Source: Rubripirellula lacrimiformis (GTDB lineage: Bacteria > Planctomycetota > Planctomycetia > Pirellulales > Pirellulaceae). From it: a stretch of DNA of 64,000 nucleotides. The notes below the pieces were generated by a model. That model was not told the origin of the DNA and searched no databases. It worked only from the letters and a program-made list of their open reading frames with translations. Positions 26,582-36,464 of the stretch are shown here, one piece after another. The first letter of the stretch is position 1. Each line of letters opens with the position of its first letter. The DNA is taken from positions 5,394,001 to 5,458,000 of the forward strand of contig NZ_CP036525.1 of the NCBI RefSeq assembly GCF_007741535.1. Direction: 5' to 3'. Position numbers and translations under genes: made by a program.

Positions 26582-29500
26582 TCACTTCGCGGATGATTGG
26601 TGTTGAACGTACAACAACAAATCAGCCATCTGTTGGCTGTCAATTTCTTTCTCTAATCCAACGGGCATCATGGAAACGGCGTTCCCCTGCAACCGTTCAA
26701 TCTCGTTTCGCAGCAACGAATGACTCTTGCCGTCGGCGGTGATCAATTTCAAACTGGTCGCGGTTTCTTCGGTCAAAACACCCGCGTACGCTCGCCCGTC
26801 GTCCAGCAAGACTTGGTACTGCTGGTACTTGGCCTCGACGGCCCGACTGGGATCAATGATCGCCGTTAGCAAAGCTTCGGGAGAACGATTGGTCAAAGCT
26901 GTCAGATCGGGTCCAATCGCAGTGCCCAGCCCTTCCAAACGGTGACAGGCAGAGCATTTCGCAGTGAACACCAGGCGGCCGCGATCCACATCCGCACTAC
27001 CGCCGACAAGTTCGTCGATGGATGGCTGGTAGGCTTGGACGACCTTGTCACGATCCGCATCGATCGTTCCCAAGATTCCAATCGCGCGGTCGCGAATTTT
27101 GGCATCACCGTGTTCGGATAGTTGACGACGTAACGATCCGCTCAGCGAATTCGCAGAGATCGTTCCCTGTCCGATCATCTCTAGCAGTTCCAAAGTCCAT
27201 GCAGGCCGACTGGTCAATTCGGAAAGAACCTGCTGTCGCAGCGCCGGCCCATGGGAACTCCATCCGGCCGTCAGTATTCCGGGCACACCGTTCACGTTCA
27301 ATGCGGCCACCGTCGATACAGCGGCTTGTTGAAGCTGGACCGGTGTTTGCGGCGATAGAAAACTTGCCAACAGTTGGACATCGCCGGTTCTTTGCGACTC
27401 ACGTCTCCCCAACAGTCGCATGCCAAGCAATCGATCAGCAGTCGACGTCGATCCCGACAGTACGGCGTCATGCACCGATTGGTGAAAACGGTCCAGCAAC
27501 ACGATCGATGCAGGATCAAGCTGACGATCCAAATCGCCGGCCGAACTCCCCAGCGATGCGTACCAAGCCGTCAAAACCTGCCATGCGGCGACCGGATCCG
27601 GCGAATCGATATCGGATTCCAGTTTGCTTAGCATGACCGCGGCGGCACTCGGCACGTTTAGCTTGATGGCGATCCCAGCCAGTGTCCCCAACCATTGGGG
27701 ATCAGGTCGGCCTGCGTCCAGCAACGCGGACAGCACCGGACGAACGTTGCCGGAATGAATGCTGCTGAGAACGGCCGCTCGTAGATAGACGTCGTCACCC
27801 GCCTTCGCTGCAACGGATGCAAGGCAGTCGGCCGCCCATCGATCATCGAACGATCCCAAGGTGTATGCCAACTGCAATTGAACCATCGGATCATCGTCAG
27901 CGACCAATGCTTCGATCGCGGCCTGCCAATCGGCCCCGCCACCGTTGCCAGACCATTCTTGGTCGCCCAACGTGCTTTTGTCGGCAGCGATCTGATCACC
28001 AAGGATTCGGATCGCGTGCCGTCGTATTCCTGGATGCGAATCCGCTAGCGACCGTTGCAGATCCGCCGCCGAAACGACCTGCAACCCGGCCAGGGTCGCC
28101 AAAGCATGCAACCGTGCCAGCGGGTTTGGGCTGTCCGACATCAAGCGTCGTAGTCCCCGCTCCACCTTAGCTCGCTCTACCTTAGCTCGCTCTACCTTAG
28201 CTCGGGCATCGGCAGCGATGTCTTGCCATCGCCATAGCAACATTCGCTGAACCAAATCCCGCTGCCATCCACTGGGCGAATCCAAAAGTTGCACCAATTC
28301 GGCTGCGCCCATTTGATCGAATCGTGTGAACGGTCGCCGCGGACTCTGCCGAGGAGCAACTCGGTAGATCCGACCTAAATCAGATCCCGATCGCAGGTCC
28401 AACTGGGCCTCCAAATCGTCCGCAATCCACTGCGGATGTTCGATCACTTCGCGAACCATATCGGCAACATACAGTGCACCATCGGGCCCCACATGCAGGC
28501 CAGCAGGTCGGGAGAAAGGATCCGCCGAACGAAGAAACTCCTGACCGTCTGCGTGCATCTTGATGCTTTCGAAGGTCACCCCATGGGGCACCAGTTTACG
28601 TGCATGCACGATGTTGTAGACCGGTTCGCTGGTGAACGTGGCACCATGGTAGTCAGCACCAAAGAGCGTGTCGCGATAGACGATCGTTCCGCACGCCGAT
28701 GTAAAGATCGGTGTTGCACCAATCGGTCGGTGAATCGGATCGCAGTGGCTGATGATCGGGCCGATCGGAAAGACCTTTGTGTCTCCGACCCGAATGTCTC
28801 GTCGCACCGACGGCGGAACGACGTGCGGATTACGCGACAGATAGCCCTCGTCCAACACATAGTGGAAGACCGGATTGGGGTTATTGCAACCAAACCAATT
28901 GCCCCAGCTATCGCAATTGCGACCGAACTGGGTTTGCCCTGATTGCGTTTCAATCTCTCCCGTATCGGGTCGGATTCGCAAATCCCGACCGCTGATGTTG
29001 ACCGACTTTCCGGTTCGGTTCGATACAACGGTCCCGCCACTATCTCCGTTGGCAAGATAGACCCAGTTGTCCAAGCCCCATCGAAGTCCATTGACACGAT
29101 GCTGTTGGTTGCCTTCGGTGAATCCTGAATACAACTTTTCGACATGATCGGCGACGCCATCGCCCGTCGTGTCCTCCAAGTACAGAACATCTGGGCAAGC
29201 GGTCACCAAAATTCCGTTTCGCCAAACCAGCACACCGCTGGGCGTGCTTAAGTTGTCAGCAAACAGAGTCGAATGGTCGTACTTTCCATCCCCGTCGCGA
29301 TCCTCCAACACACGCACTCGTCCACCGGGCTTGCCATCCCCGTTGATACCGATCGGATAGTCCGCCATTTCAACGACCCACAACCGACCATCTGGCCCCC
29401 AATCGAAATCGACCGGATCCATCACCAGAGGCTCCGCGGCGACCATTTCGATCTGAAACGGATCGGCAACCTCGATCTTTGAAAACGAATCTTCTCTTGT

Positions 29501-29614
29501 CAGCGCCGCAACGCTGTGCGGTTCCAACACATGATCGGCTTCTTCCGCAGCGACCGTGGGCATCGCGAGGCACGCCGAAGCCAGGAATAGTCGCGGGACA
29601 AATCGACGTAACAT
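26582..29614 (-). CDS. PVC-type haem-binding CxxCH protein (beta-propeller, HEAT repeats, cytochrome c)
   Basis: 1010 residues from ATG 29614, chosen because a signal peptide begins there (MLRRFVPRLFLASACLAM). The open frame continues upstream to 29953 without family character. Residues about 40-420 are a PQQ/sorbosone-dehydrogenase-like beta-propeller (GPDGRLWVVEMADYP, DRDGDGKYD, GLRWGLDNWVYLANGD). A HEAT-repeat region follows, and a C-terminal cytochrome c domain has haem motif CSACH near residue 885 and a MMPVGL distal methionine. These proteins are typical of planctomycetes and verrucomicrobia and are thought to oxidise periplasmic substrates. A 15-bp unit is repeated three times in frame (28160-28204). 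It precedes the dimethylformamidase-like gene. Confidence 0.9.
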   Translation of the reverse strand: MLRRFVPRLFLASACLAMPTVAAEEADHVLEPHSVAALTREDSFSKIEVADPFQIEMVAAEPLVMDPVDFDWGPDGRLWVVEMADYPIGINGDGKPGGRVRVLEDRDGDGKYDHSTLFADNLSTPSGVLVWRNGILVTACPDVLYLEDTTGDGVADHVEKLYSGFTEGNQQHRVNGLRWGLDNWVYLANGDSGGTVVSNRTGKSVNISGRDLRIRPDTGEIETQSGQTQFGRNCDSWGNWFGCNNPNPVFHYVLDEGYLSRNPHVVPPSVRRDIRVGDTKVFPIGPIISHCDPIHRPIGATPIFTSACGTIVYRDTLFGADYHGATFTSEPVYNIVHARKLVPHGVTFESIKMHADGQEFLRSADPFSRPAGLHVGPDGALYVADMVREVIEHPQWIADDLEAQLDLRSGSDLGRIYRVAPRQSPRRPFTRFDQMGAAELVQLLDSPSGWQRDLVQRMLLWRWQDIAADARAKVERAKVERAKVERGLRRLMSDSPNPLARLHALATLAGLQVVSAADLQRSLADSHPGIRRHAIRILGDQIAADKSTLGDQEWSGNGGGADWQAAIEALVADDDPMVQLQLAYTLGSFDDRWAADCLASVAAKAGDDVYLRAAVLSSIHSGNVRPVLSALLDAGRPDPQWLGTLAGIAIKLNVPSAAAVMLSKLESDIDSPDPVAAWQVLTAWYASLGSSAGDLDRQLDPASIVLLDRFHQSVHDAVLSGSTSTADRLLGMRLLGRRESQRTGDVQLLASFLSPQTPVQLQQAAVSTVAALNVNGVPGILTAGWSSHGPALRQQVLSELTSRPAWTLELLEMIGQGTISANSLSGSLRRQLSEHGDAKIRDRAIGILGTIDADRDKVVQAYQPSIDELVGGSADVDRGRLVFTAKCSACHRLEGLGTAIGPDLTALTNRSPEALLTAIIDPSRAVEAKYQQYQVLLDDGRAYAGVLTEETATSLKLITADGKSHSLLRNEIERLQGNAVSMMPVGLEKEIDSQQMADLLLYVQHQSSAK
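28160..28204 (-). repeat. 15-bp in-frame tandem repeat (KVERA x3)
   Basis: Three head-to-tail copies of a 15-bp unit (one base differs in the first), each encoding Ala-Lys-Val-Glu-Arg, lie inside the HEAT region of the PVC haem protein. Because 15 is a multiple of 3, copy-number change would alter length without breaking the frame. Confidence 0.85.
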
Positions 29615-29969
29615 CAGATATCCAAAGAACAACAGGTGGTTGAAAGCACGACAAACGATGCAGCCTTGGCTGGATCTCAACCAAGCGTCCATGCACTGAA
29701 CGTTCAAGCATCCGAGCGCGCTGGTCAGACGGCGGTGGATTCGCAAATATCCCGACGGAAGCAGCGGGTCCATCGGGAATTCTGGCGAACTCGATTGCGG
29801 TAGCGTCTTGGTTCGATGACCGAACGTTGCGATGAATCGGCAGGGGGCGGGATTTTTTGGGGGGGAATCCCAGTATAAAGAAACCAGAGACACCGGTTTG
29901 GCCATCTGCGACTCGATCGCAAAAAAAGTTTCCACGACGCACTTGGCCGTCAACGCCGTCTGCGGATCC
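29615..29969. other. 355-bp spacer between kinase stop and PVC gene start
   Basis: No gene seen. It carries runs of T6 and G7 (about 29853-29865) and, on the minus strand, a TATACT hexamer (29877-29872) that could be a -10 box for the PVC gene. No good -35 match lies at the right distance, so it is not called. Confidence 0.4.
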
Positions 29970-32210
29970 CTATTGGATGGCTTCGGTCGCCAAGCGTTTC
30001 AGTTCAGCAAAGCGTGGATCCGGGTCAGGAATCTGTCCGCTGACCATCAGGGATGCTTCGTTGTGATTGATTAAGAATTCGACCCAATCGAACCAAGGCA
30101 TGGGCGGTGTTCCCTGCAACTTCGCCAAGGATTCCTCGATCCATCGGTCAAGCTGATCTTTCGATTGATCAAGCGCAGCGATCGCCTTTTCGGACTCGCC
30201 CATCTGATGGTAGGCCATGGCCAGCAAGGGAAACTCGATCCCATGCCCACCCCAATTCAGATCTTCTTCGTACCCTTGTTCCAAACGGTTGACCGCTTGT
30301 TGAAACTGACCTGCTTTTAGATGTGCCCAACCCGCGATGTACAACTTCGCCCCAAAGGGCATCCGCGAACGGAAACGCGTTCGTTCCAGTGGCGGCACCG
30401 ATTCGCTGCCAACCAACTTTTCAGCGCGGCGAGCCAGCAGTGCCGCGTCCTGTTTGGAAGTCTTTCCAATCAACTGACCACGCAGCGTCGTCCCCCAAGA
30501 CCCGCCGTCACCGGAATTGAACAAATCATCGGAAAGCCGCTGTTGCTCGGCCGCATTCCCGGTGTACAGGAACAATTGCGGAACGCCAATGAATTCCGCA
30601 CCGTTGACCGGGGCGCCTAGTTCCAATGCTTTGGTGTAGTCGGCAACCGCCCGGTCCCAAAGACCTAGTCTGCCGTACAACGAGCCACGTTCCATCCAGA
30701 CGTGAAAGTACCTGGGCTGAGTCCGCGTCGCCGTCAAATAGTCATCATGCGCATTCGCCCAATCGCCACTTTCGGCATAGGCTCGGCCAGAGGTCAGCAA
30801 CTGGTTTGCGCGTTTTAGCCGGTCGGTAAACAGTTCCAATTCATCGCGTGATTGGGTCGCTTCAGCCTCGGCCGTCCGAGCCTGCTGCAGGGCATCAATC
30901 GCCACTCTTGCTTGCCAAAGACTAACGACACTGCCGATCAACAATGCCGCAGCCACGGAACCAAAGGTGAACAACGCAACTTTGTTCCGCCGAGCGAATC
31001 GCGAGAATCGGTAGGCCGCCGACGGTGGGCGTGCTTCCACAGGCTCGCGCATCAAGAACCGCTGGACGTCTTCTGCCATAGCGACCGCACTGGGGTATCG
31101 CCGCGCGCGATCCTTGTCCAACGCCTTCATCGCAATCCAATCTAAATCGCCTTTCATCAGCGAAGTGAGCTTGGCCGGTTCCAGTCGCCGTTTCGCGGAC
31201 ACCGTCGTCGCCAATTTGCTTCCCAACGTGCTAAACCTCGCACTCGGTCGCGGCGGTTCCTCTTCGCGAATGATCTGACGAAGTTCATCGAACCCGACGC
31301 TATTCAATCGCTCGCGAGTGAACGGTGTCGACCCCGCCAATAATTCGTACAGCATCACGCCAAGCGAATAGATGTCGCTGCGAGTGTCGACGTCAACGTT
31401 GCTCATCTCCGCCTGTTCGGGACTCATGTAAGCCGGCGTTCCGATCATGGATGCCAGCCGTGTGTAGATGGTTTTGTCAGTCAAGCTTTGCCCACCGATC
31501 GCTTTCACGATTCCAAAGTCGATGACTTTGGCGATCGGCCGGCCGTCCTGCAGCGTCACCAAAACGTTGGACGGTTTTAGGTCGCGGTGAATGATGCCCT
31601 TTTGATGCGCGTGCTGGACCGCGTTGCAGATCGAAACAAACAGCGCCAATCTGGCTTGTGTATCAAGGCGATGGTTGTCGCAGAATTCGTTCAACGGAAC
31701 TCCCCGGACCAGTTCCATCACAAAATAGGGCTGGCCGGCATCGGTCACACCCGCATCAAAGACTCGTGCAATGTTCTCGTGATCCATCATGGCGATCGCT
31801 TGACGCTCGGCCTCGAATCGAGCGATCACTTCGCGGGTTTCCATCCCCGGCTTGATAATTTTCAGGGCCACACGACGGCGGACGGGTTTCTGCTGGTCGG
31901 CGACGAAGACCAACCCAAACCCACCTTCGCCGATCTTCTCCATCAACTTGTACGGTCCGACCACGGTACCGATTTTGTGACGCGCATCGGTTTCGCCAGT
32001 TTCGATGCCAATGATCGTCGGCACCAGACCGGGCAACACCGGGCGGTCCACGGGGCTGTCGGTACGGTCGTGTTCGCGCAGCAGATCCACCACCACCGCG
32101 TGCAGCCGTTCGTCACCACCACACGCACTTGCCACAAATTCCGAGCGTTGTTGAAGCGATTCGATTTCAACCGCATCGGCAAAGATGTCTCGTTCCTGTC
32201 CGATCGCCAT
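29970..32210 (-). CDS. Ser/Thr protein kinase with one TM helix and TPR-like C-terminus
   Basis: 746 residues from ATG 32210, chosen because it lies two bases past the sigma-factor stop; the frame is open 45 bp further upstream. Kinase domain at about residues 85-400: glycine loop IGEGGFGLVF, VALKIIKPG, catalytic HRDLKPSN, DFGIVKA, GTPAYMSPEQAEM. A TM helix (VALFTFGSVAAALLIGSVVSL) follows near 440, then a coiled coil (ARTAEAEATQSRDELELFTDRL) and TPR-like repeats in the periplasmic part. This ECF-sigma/kinase pair is the standard planctomycete arrangement, with the kinase presumed to control the sigma factor. Very probably an operon with the gene upstream. Confidence 0.92.
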   Translation of the reverse strand: MAIGQERDIFADAVEIESLQQRSEFVASACGGDERLHAVVVDLLREHDRTDSPVDRPVLPGLVPTIIGIETGETDARHKIGTVVGPYKLMEKIGEGGFGLVFVADQQKPVRRRVALKIIKPGMETREVIARFEAERQAIAMMDHENIARVFDAGVTDAGQPYFVMELVRGVPLNEFCDNHRLDTQARLALFVSICNAVQHAHQKGIIHRDLKPSNVLVTLQDGRPIAKVIDFGIVKAIGGQSLTDKTIYTRLASMIGTPAYMSPEQAEMSNVDVDTRSDIYSLGVMLYELLAGSTPFTRERLNSVGFDELRQIIREEEPPRPSARFSTLGSKLATTVSAKRRLEPAKLTSLMKGDLDWIAMKALDKDRARRYPSAVAMAEDVQRFLMREPVEARPPSAAYRFSRFARRNKVALFTFGSVAAALLIGSVVSLWQARVAIDALQQARTAEAEATQSRDELELFTDRLKRANQLLTSGRAYAESGDWANAHDDYLTATRTQPRYFHVWMERGSLYGRLGLWDRAVADYTKALELGAPVNGAEFIGVPQLFLYTGNAAEQQRLSDDLFNSGDGGSWGTTLRGQLIGKTSKQDAALLARRAEKLVGSESVPPLERTRFRSRMPFGAKLYIAGWAHLKAGQFQQAVNRLEQGYEEDLNWGGHGIEFPLLAMAYHQMGESEKAIAALDQSKDQLDRWIEESLAKLQGTPPMPWFDWVEFLINHNEASLMVSGQIPDPDPRFAELKRLATEAIQ

Positions 32211-32212
32211 GA

Positions 32213-32791
32213 CTATTCCGATTCCTCGTCCTTGTGCATTTGGCGTCCCAACCACGCTCTGGCGAACGACCAGTTCCGTTTCACCGTGCGGGAGGATACG
32301 CCTAACGCATCGGCCGTTTCGCCCACGCTAAGCCCTGCGAAGTACCGGAGCTCGACCAGCTTTGCCAGGTCGGGTTCTTCGTCGGACAGCTTGGTCAGCG
32401 CCGCGTCCAGGTCCAACAGATCCTCGGCATCGCCGCTGCTGATGATCGCATCGTCGTCGGTGATCTCATATTTGGCGAATTGGCCACCACGTTTCAAGCT
32501 ATGCCGTCGGCGAGCGCTTTCGACCAAGATACGACGCATCGCCTCGGCTGCCGCAGCGAAAAAGTGACCACGGCTGTCCCAGCGGATCACTTCGTCACTC
32601 TGGTTGCCCACCAACCGCAGATAGGCTTCGTGGACCAACGCAGTCGGCTGCAGTGTTTGATCCGACGTCTCGCGTTTCATGCGATGCGTCGCAAGTTTGT
32701 GCAGCTCGGCATAGACCAAAGGCAAAAGCTCGCTTGCCGCAGACGCATCGCCCTGGTCAATCTGGTTCAGGATCTGAGTCACTTCGCTCAA
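32213..32791 (-). CDS. Planctomycete-type ECF sigma factor (Sigma70_ECF)
   Basis: 192 residues from the TTG at 32791. The frame is open to a TTG at 32848, but LSEVTQILNQIDQGD at 32791 matches the usual family start and AAGGAA sits eight bases upstream. Region 2 is at about residues 20-90 (AASELLPLVYAELHKLA, PTALVHEAYLRLV, FFAAAAEAMRRILVESARRR). Region 4 is near 130-185 with helix-turn-helix LRYFAGLSVGETADALGVSSRTVKRNWSFARAWL. It should direct RNA polymerase to a small regulon. Such factors are usually regulated by a partner kinase rather than an anti-sigma factor, and the kinase gene begins two bases after the stop. Confidence 0.92.
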   Translation of the reverse strand: MSEVTQILNQIDQGDASAASELLPLVYAELHKLATHRMKRETSDQTLQPTALVHEAYLRLVGNQSDEVIRWDSRGHFFAAAAEAMRRILVESARRRHSLKRGGQFAKYEITDDDAIISSGDAEDLLDLDAALTKLSDEEPDLAKLVELRYFAGLSVGETADALGVSSRTVKRNWSFARAWLGRQMHKDEESE

Positions 32792-33572
32792 CCGACGATT
32801 CCTTCGAGTAGCGAAACTTGTTGACTTTTCGTCTATTCTAGCATCCAACGCGTCCTGGGAATCAAAACCGGCAGATAGCCCGGTGTCGACATCACTCGGA
32901 ATGCCCCCCCGAATCGATCACAAGGGACTCCCCGACGCCGCCCCCCCCCCCTGCCGTTCGACCGGCGAAGCGAAGGTGGCTGAATTTCGAAATCCAAAAT
33001 GGACGTCGAGGACAGGATGACTTTCTCAGTGCGTTTGGTTTGTCGTGAAATGGACATGCCGCGAAACTGACTCGTCGTGCAATTGAAGTGCTCGGCAAAT
33101 TTCTCGATTCAAGATGGCCTCGGGCTCGCGCGGTTCTCGCATTGCCTCTTGAACACGTTGATCCCGTGGCTATTGCTGCCGTGGGTCAATGTTGGATTTT
33201 GGGATGCCCGTTCCGCCGATTCAAGAAGCCGGCCATGAAACTTTGCAAGCGTGATCAACCGACCGATCAATCAGGGACCAGCGTTTCACGAATGACCAGT
33301 GTTTGGCAGCGTTTCCATGGAATGATGCCCGTCCAAACCACGGGCGATCGCCGAACCCCCAACGTCCATCGCGATCAAGCTTCGCCGCAACCAACCAAAC
33401 GATTACCAGCCGCCGCCAACGATGCGACCTACGCCGCACTGTTGGACCAATCGTTTATCGAAGACTGATCATGGAATCACGCCATCCGACTGGAAGACAA
33501 CGGGCGACAACGCATGTCGATCTAACTGCATCGCCGCATCTCGCTGCCGCAAACCCGTCGGACCGGACTACA
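32792..33572. other. Intergenic region upstream of the sigma/kinase operon
   Basis: No convincing gene. A plus-strand frame at 33088-33468 has no ribosome binding site, family match or codon bias. The notable element is an 11-base C run listed separately. A C7 run is at 32904-32910. Confidence 0.5.
32941..32951. repeat. Homopolymer C11 upstream of the ECF sigma gene
   Basis: Eleven consecutive C on the plus strand (G11 on the coding strand), about 150 bp upstream of the TTG start of the sigma factor. Tracts of this length are prone to slippage. Confidence 0.85.
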
Positions 33573-34892
33573 TCAGCTTTGCAGAGACTTCCGACAGGGC
33601 TGACCGGCCGATTCACATTTTGGCATCGAGTCGTTGGTCATGAACGCACCCGCGGTGAAGATCGACACGCCGGTTGTTACCACCAACAGCGATAACGCAA
33701 CGTGCAAATTGAACGCGTGTGCCGCAAACCCAATCGATGGCGGGCCAAGCAAAAACCCGAAGTAGCCGATTGTGCTGACCGCCGCCAACGCGACGCCGGG
33801 CCGATAACCGGGCAACTTTCCCGCCTCGCTGAACACAGTCGGGATGATCGTTGAAAATCCCAAACCGACACAGGCAAAACCGATGATCGCGGGTAGCGTG
33901 CTGGACGAAGTGATCAACAGCAGCAGCCCCACCAGTGCGAGTACCGAACTGGCGCGAACCATCGTCCCTGCGCTGTAACGTGACGACAACCAGTCCCCCG
34001 CAAACCGACCGATCGTCATCGTGATCGCAAAGGTGGCGTATCCCATCGCAGCCATGGTTTCCGTTGTGTTCAATCCGCTACGTAAAAAGATGGCACTCCA
34101 ATCCGCGATGGCTCCTTCGCCCAACATGACGCAGAAGGCTGTCACGCCCAGCAGCAGCACTCTGACATTGGACCGTGTAGCCGGCGGTGAAACGGCGTCC
34201 CATTGCTGTACCAGCGGTTCCGTCGATGGTGAAGGCTGCTTGGCCGGTGATCCTGACTCGCAGGCTGATTCGTTTGCTTGGGATGAAGCACTGGAAACCG
34301 GAGATGGTGGGGCGATCAACAATCGCGGCAACGCATACACCATCCAAACGGAAATCAATAAGGCAATCAAACCGAAGTGAACGGGAACCGACATCCCGGC
34401 CGCCGTCGCAGCCACCCCCGTCACTGCGCCCAATAGGCTCCCCACGCTCCACAACGCATGGAACGACGACATCATCGGCTTCGCCATCAATGTCTCGATC
34501 TCGGATGCCTGCGAGTTCATCGCGATATCAAGCGTTCCGTGTGCGGCGCCGAATGCAAACAGCAAAACACAAGCGGTCGCAACATTCGGGGCAAACGCAA
34601 TCGCGATAAAGCTTGCCAGATAGGCCAACACGCTCACCTGGCAAACGATTCGACTGCCCAGTCGAGCGATCAGATACCCGGCCGGCGGCATCGACATCAC
34701 CGCACCCAACGCGATCACCACCAAAACCATCCCGAGCTCGTGATGGCTTAGCTCAAAACGCTCTTCCAGCCGCGGCAGTCGCGTTGCCCAGGATGCAAAC
34801 AGAATCCCATTCGTCATGAACAGAGCGCGGACCGCATTGCGGTTGGAACGAATGTCCTTCAAAGATCTCAATTTTCCATCCATGGTTCCCAT
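33573..34892 (-). CDS. MFS transporter, YbjJ-like
   Basis: 439 residues from ATG 34892; ATG 34883 (with AGGA eight bases ahead) and GTG 34931 are alternatives. Twelve predicted helices with a long polar central loop (about residues 195-245). Family hallmarks: MTNGILFASWATRLPRLEERF at TM1, LGMVLVVIALGAVMSMPPAGYL, FGAAHGTLDIAMNSQASEIE and SSFHALWSVGSLLGA. These match the YbjJ branch of the major facilitator superfamily, whose substrates are unknown. It is a diverged paralogue of the MFS gene at 56781-58154, sharing TM1 layout and the TLDIAMN/MLDVAMN motif. It stands alone; no regulator or phosphatase gene is next to it. Confidence 0.88.
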   Translation of the reverse strand: MGTMDGKLRSLKDIRSNRNAVRALFMTNGILFASWATRLPRLEERFELSHHELGMVLVVIALGAVMSMPPAGYLIARLGSRIVCQVSVLAYLASFIAIAFAPNVATACVLLFAFGAAHGTLDIAMNSQASEIETLMAKPMMSSFHALWSVGSLLGAVTGVAATAAGMSVPVHFGLIALLISVWMVYALPRLLIAPPSPVSSASSQANESACESGSPAKQPSPSTEPLVQQWDAVSPPATRSNVRVLLLGVTAFCVMLGEGAIADWSAIFLRSGLNTTETMAAMGYATFAITMTIGRFAGDWLSSRYSAGTMVRASSVLALVGLLLLITSSSTLPAIIGFACVGLGFSTIIPTVFSEAGKLPGYRPGVALAAVSTIGYFGFLLGPPSIGFAAHAFNLHVALSLLVVTTGVSIFTAGAFMTNDSMPKCESAGQPCRKSLQS

Positions 34893-35615
34893 CCTGGAAC
34901 CGAACTTTTTGAATTTGTCTAAATGTCGCACTGCGGATTGCGGCTTCGGATGCTAGCGTCGGGCCAACGCCCATCGGGGAATTGAAAACACGCGGTGAAC
35001 AGACTCGTCCATCGCTGCCACCTACAAATCGCCAACCACGTTGATCACCCCGCCGTACCGAAAAGACGGCAACGAAAAACCCTTGTCATCGGCCCTTCCC
35101 CAACTCGCACACCCACCCATGACATGCGGGAAGCACGGCCAATGTCCAATCAAGGTGCGGCGACGCGTTCCATTCAATTCATTCCCATCGGCTCGTCCCT
35201 TCGACGTAGAGGGCGAAACATGGGGCTGAACCTTGGGCCGCGTGAACACGAAGCGAACGGGAACTCGCACCAACACCTGCTCGGCGAATTGTATGCTTCT
35301 CGGCTCGGGCACAAAGCGCCGGATCTGCCCAGGTTTCGAACGACCGGCCTAAACCGATCCTAGCGGCCGAATCGCGACCATCCGTGCGATTGGCGGCCAA
35401 AATCCTCATCACGGCGGCCCGGATGTCTGGCCGGCGATTGCCTGCACGCCCAGCAAATGCCTGTGCCGGACGAATGCCTGGATCGAAAATGCCCAGGGAA
35501 AGAAGACCAGCGGCGGAACTGCGCCGCGGGCGCAGAGCAAATCAAATCTGCCCTGCGTTGGTTTGCTGGCTGGCTGGAAGTTGCGTCCAGCCAGCCATCA
35601 GATTGCCAACCAAAA
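34893..35615. other. 723-bp intergenic region, no gene seen
   Basis: Lies between the start of the MFS gene and the stop of the DUF4198 gene, both on the minus strand. No frame is persuasive. It contains the hairpin at 35567-35597 and presumably the MFS promoter. Confidence 0.5.
35567..35597 (-). terminator. Hairpin after DUF4198 gene, possible terminator
   Basis: Perfect 12-bp inverted repeat TGGCTGGCTGGA / TCCAGCCAGCCA with a 7-base loop, 19 bp beyond the stop codon of the minus-strand DUF4198 gene. No T-run follows, so it may be a terminator helped by other factors or an RNA-stabilising stem. Confidence 0.45.
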
Positions 35616-36419
35616 CTACTGGGGCAGAACTTCCAATGTCGCCGTGTAGCTGAGCCGACGAGTCTCGGCTTGTGGAATTTCGGTGTCGCTATCTTGGGTA
35701 CTGGTTTCAAGCCAATACATGCCCGGTTCGTTCCAGGTGACGGAGAATTCACCGTTGGCATCGGTGGTCAGGGTTCGTTCGTCCTGAGCGTTACGGTAGC
35801 GAGTTTCGCCACGGATCAGTTCAATCGGCAACCCCTTCTTGGGTTCTCCGTTGACCAAGAAGCGAAACTTTGTTTCCTCGCCGGAGTACAGATCATTCGG
35901 GTGGCTAAGGCAGACCAGTTCGACGCCTTTGCCAGTCGGCTTCAACGCTTCGCTGGTGGGAGCCCCGTTGGTCACGAACGTTTCGACGCGTCCGAGGCTT
36001 TCCGTCACGCTAACGTTGGTCGCGTTTTGGGGAATCGATTCGCTTAGCGACGCTGCACTGCCGCGGAACCGCTGACGTTTGCCGCCATGTTCATAGCTTG
36101 CGAACACGCCGTGATTGACGACCGCGATGCGATAGGTGCCCTGCTGGGTTAAGGGCAAGTCAAAGACGCTGCGATATTTGCCAACCGATTGGTTCTGGCC
36201 CTCGACTGGATTGCCATCGGGCGCTGTGATGGTCAGTCCATCAAGTTTCAGCGGGAAATGGTTGAAGTAAAACAGGTCGTTCGATACCGCGGCATCAACA
36301 GTCACCCACGGCTCTGCACCGGAAAGCACCGTCTGGGACGGACGCAGCCAAACTTTGTGGGCATAACTAGGGGCTGCGAACGTGGCGATCAGCAGCGTGG
36401 AAAGCAAGAAACGTAACAT
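35616..36419 (-). CDS. DUF4198 secreted protein
   Basis: 267 residues from ATG 36419, with GGAG eight bases upstream. Signal peptide 1-20 ending SYAH. The mature N-terminus [28 protein letters not shown] is the DUF4198 signature (a periplasmic beta-sandwich, previously seen next to metal-uptake genes). A second beta domain follows ([53 protein letters not shown]), resembling carboxypeptidase-regulatory folds. It forms a two-gene unit with the DUF2271 gene 45 bp upstream, a pair usually seen with PepSY-type iron-uptake proteins. That partner is absent from the window. Metal handling is inferred only. Confidence 0.85.
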   Translation of the reverse strand: MLRFLLSTLLIATFAAPSYAHKVWLRPSQTVLSGAEPWVTVDAAVSNDLFYFNHFPLKLDGLTITAPDGNPVEGQNQSVGKYRSVFDLPLTQQGTYRIAVVNHGVFASYEHGGKRQRFRGSAASLSESIPQNATNVSVTESLGRVETFVTNGAPTSEALKPTGKGVELVCLSHPNDLYSGEETKFRFLVNGEPKKGLPIELIRGETRYRNAQDERTLTTDANGEFSVTWNEPGMYWLETSTQDSDTEIPQAETRRLSYTATLEVLPQ

Positions 36420-36464
36420 CGGTTTTCTCCGAAAAATTGGAAATGTTTGTTGGTGTGATCGAAA

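Noticed and set aside
29872-29900. Promoter with TATACT -10 box upstream of the PVC gene
   Set aside because: No acceptable -35 element at 16-18 bp, and planctomycete promoter consensus is poorly known.
29615-29953. N-terminal extension of the PVC haem protein
   Set aside because: The extension is Cys/His/Trp-rich without family character, and a clear signal peptide begins at 29614.
33088-33468. 126-codon plus-strand frame upstream of the sigma factor
   Set aside because: No ribosome binding site, family similarity or coding-like composition; it lies in the control region of a divergent operon.
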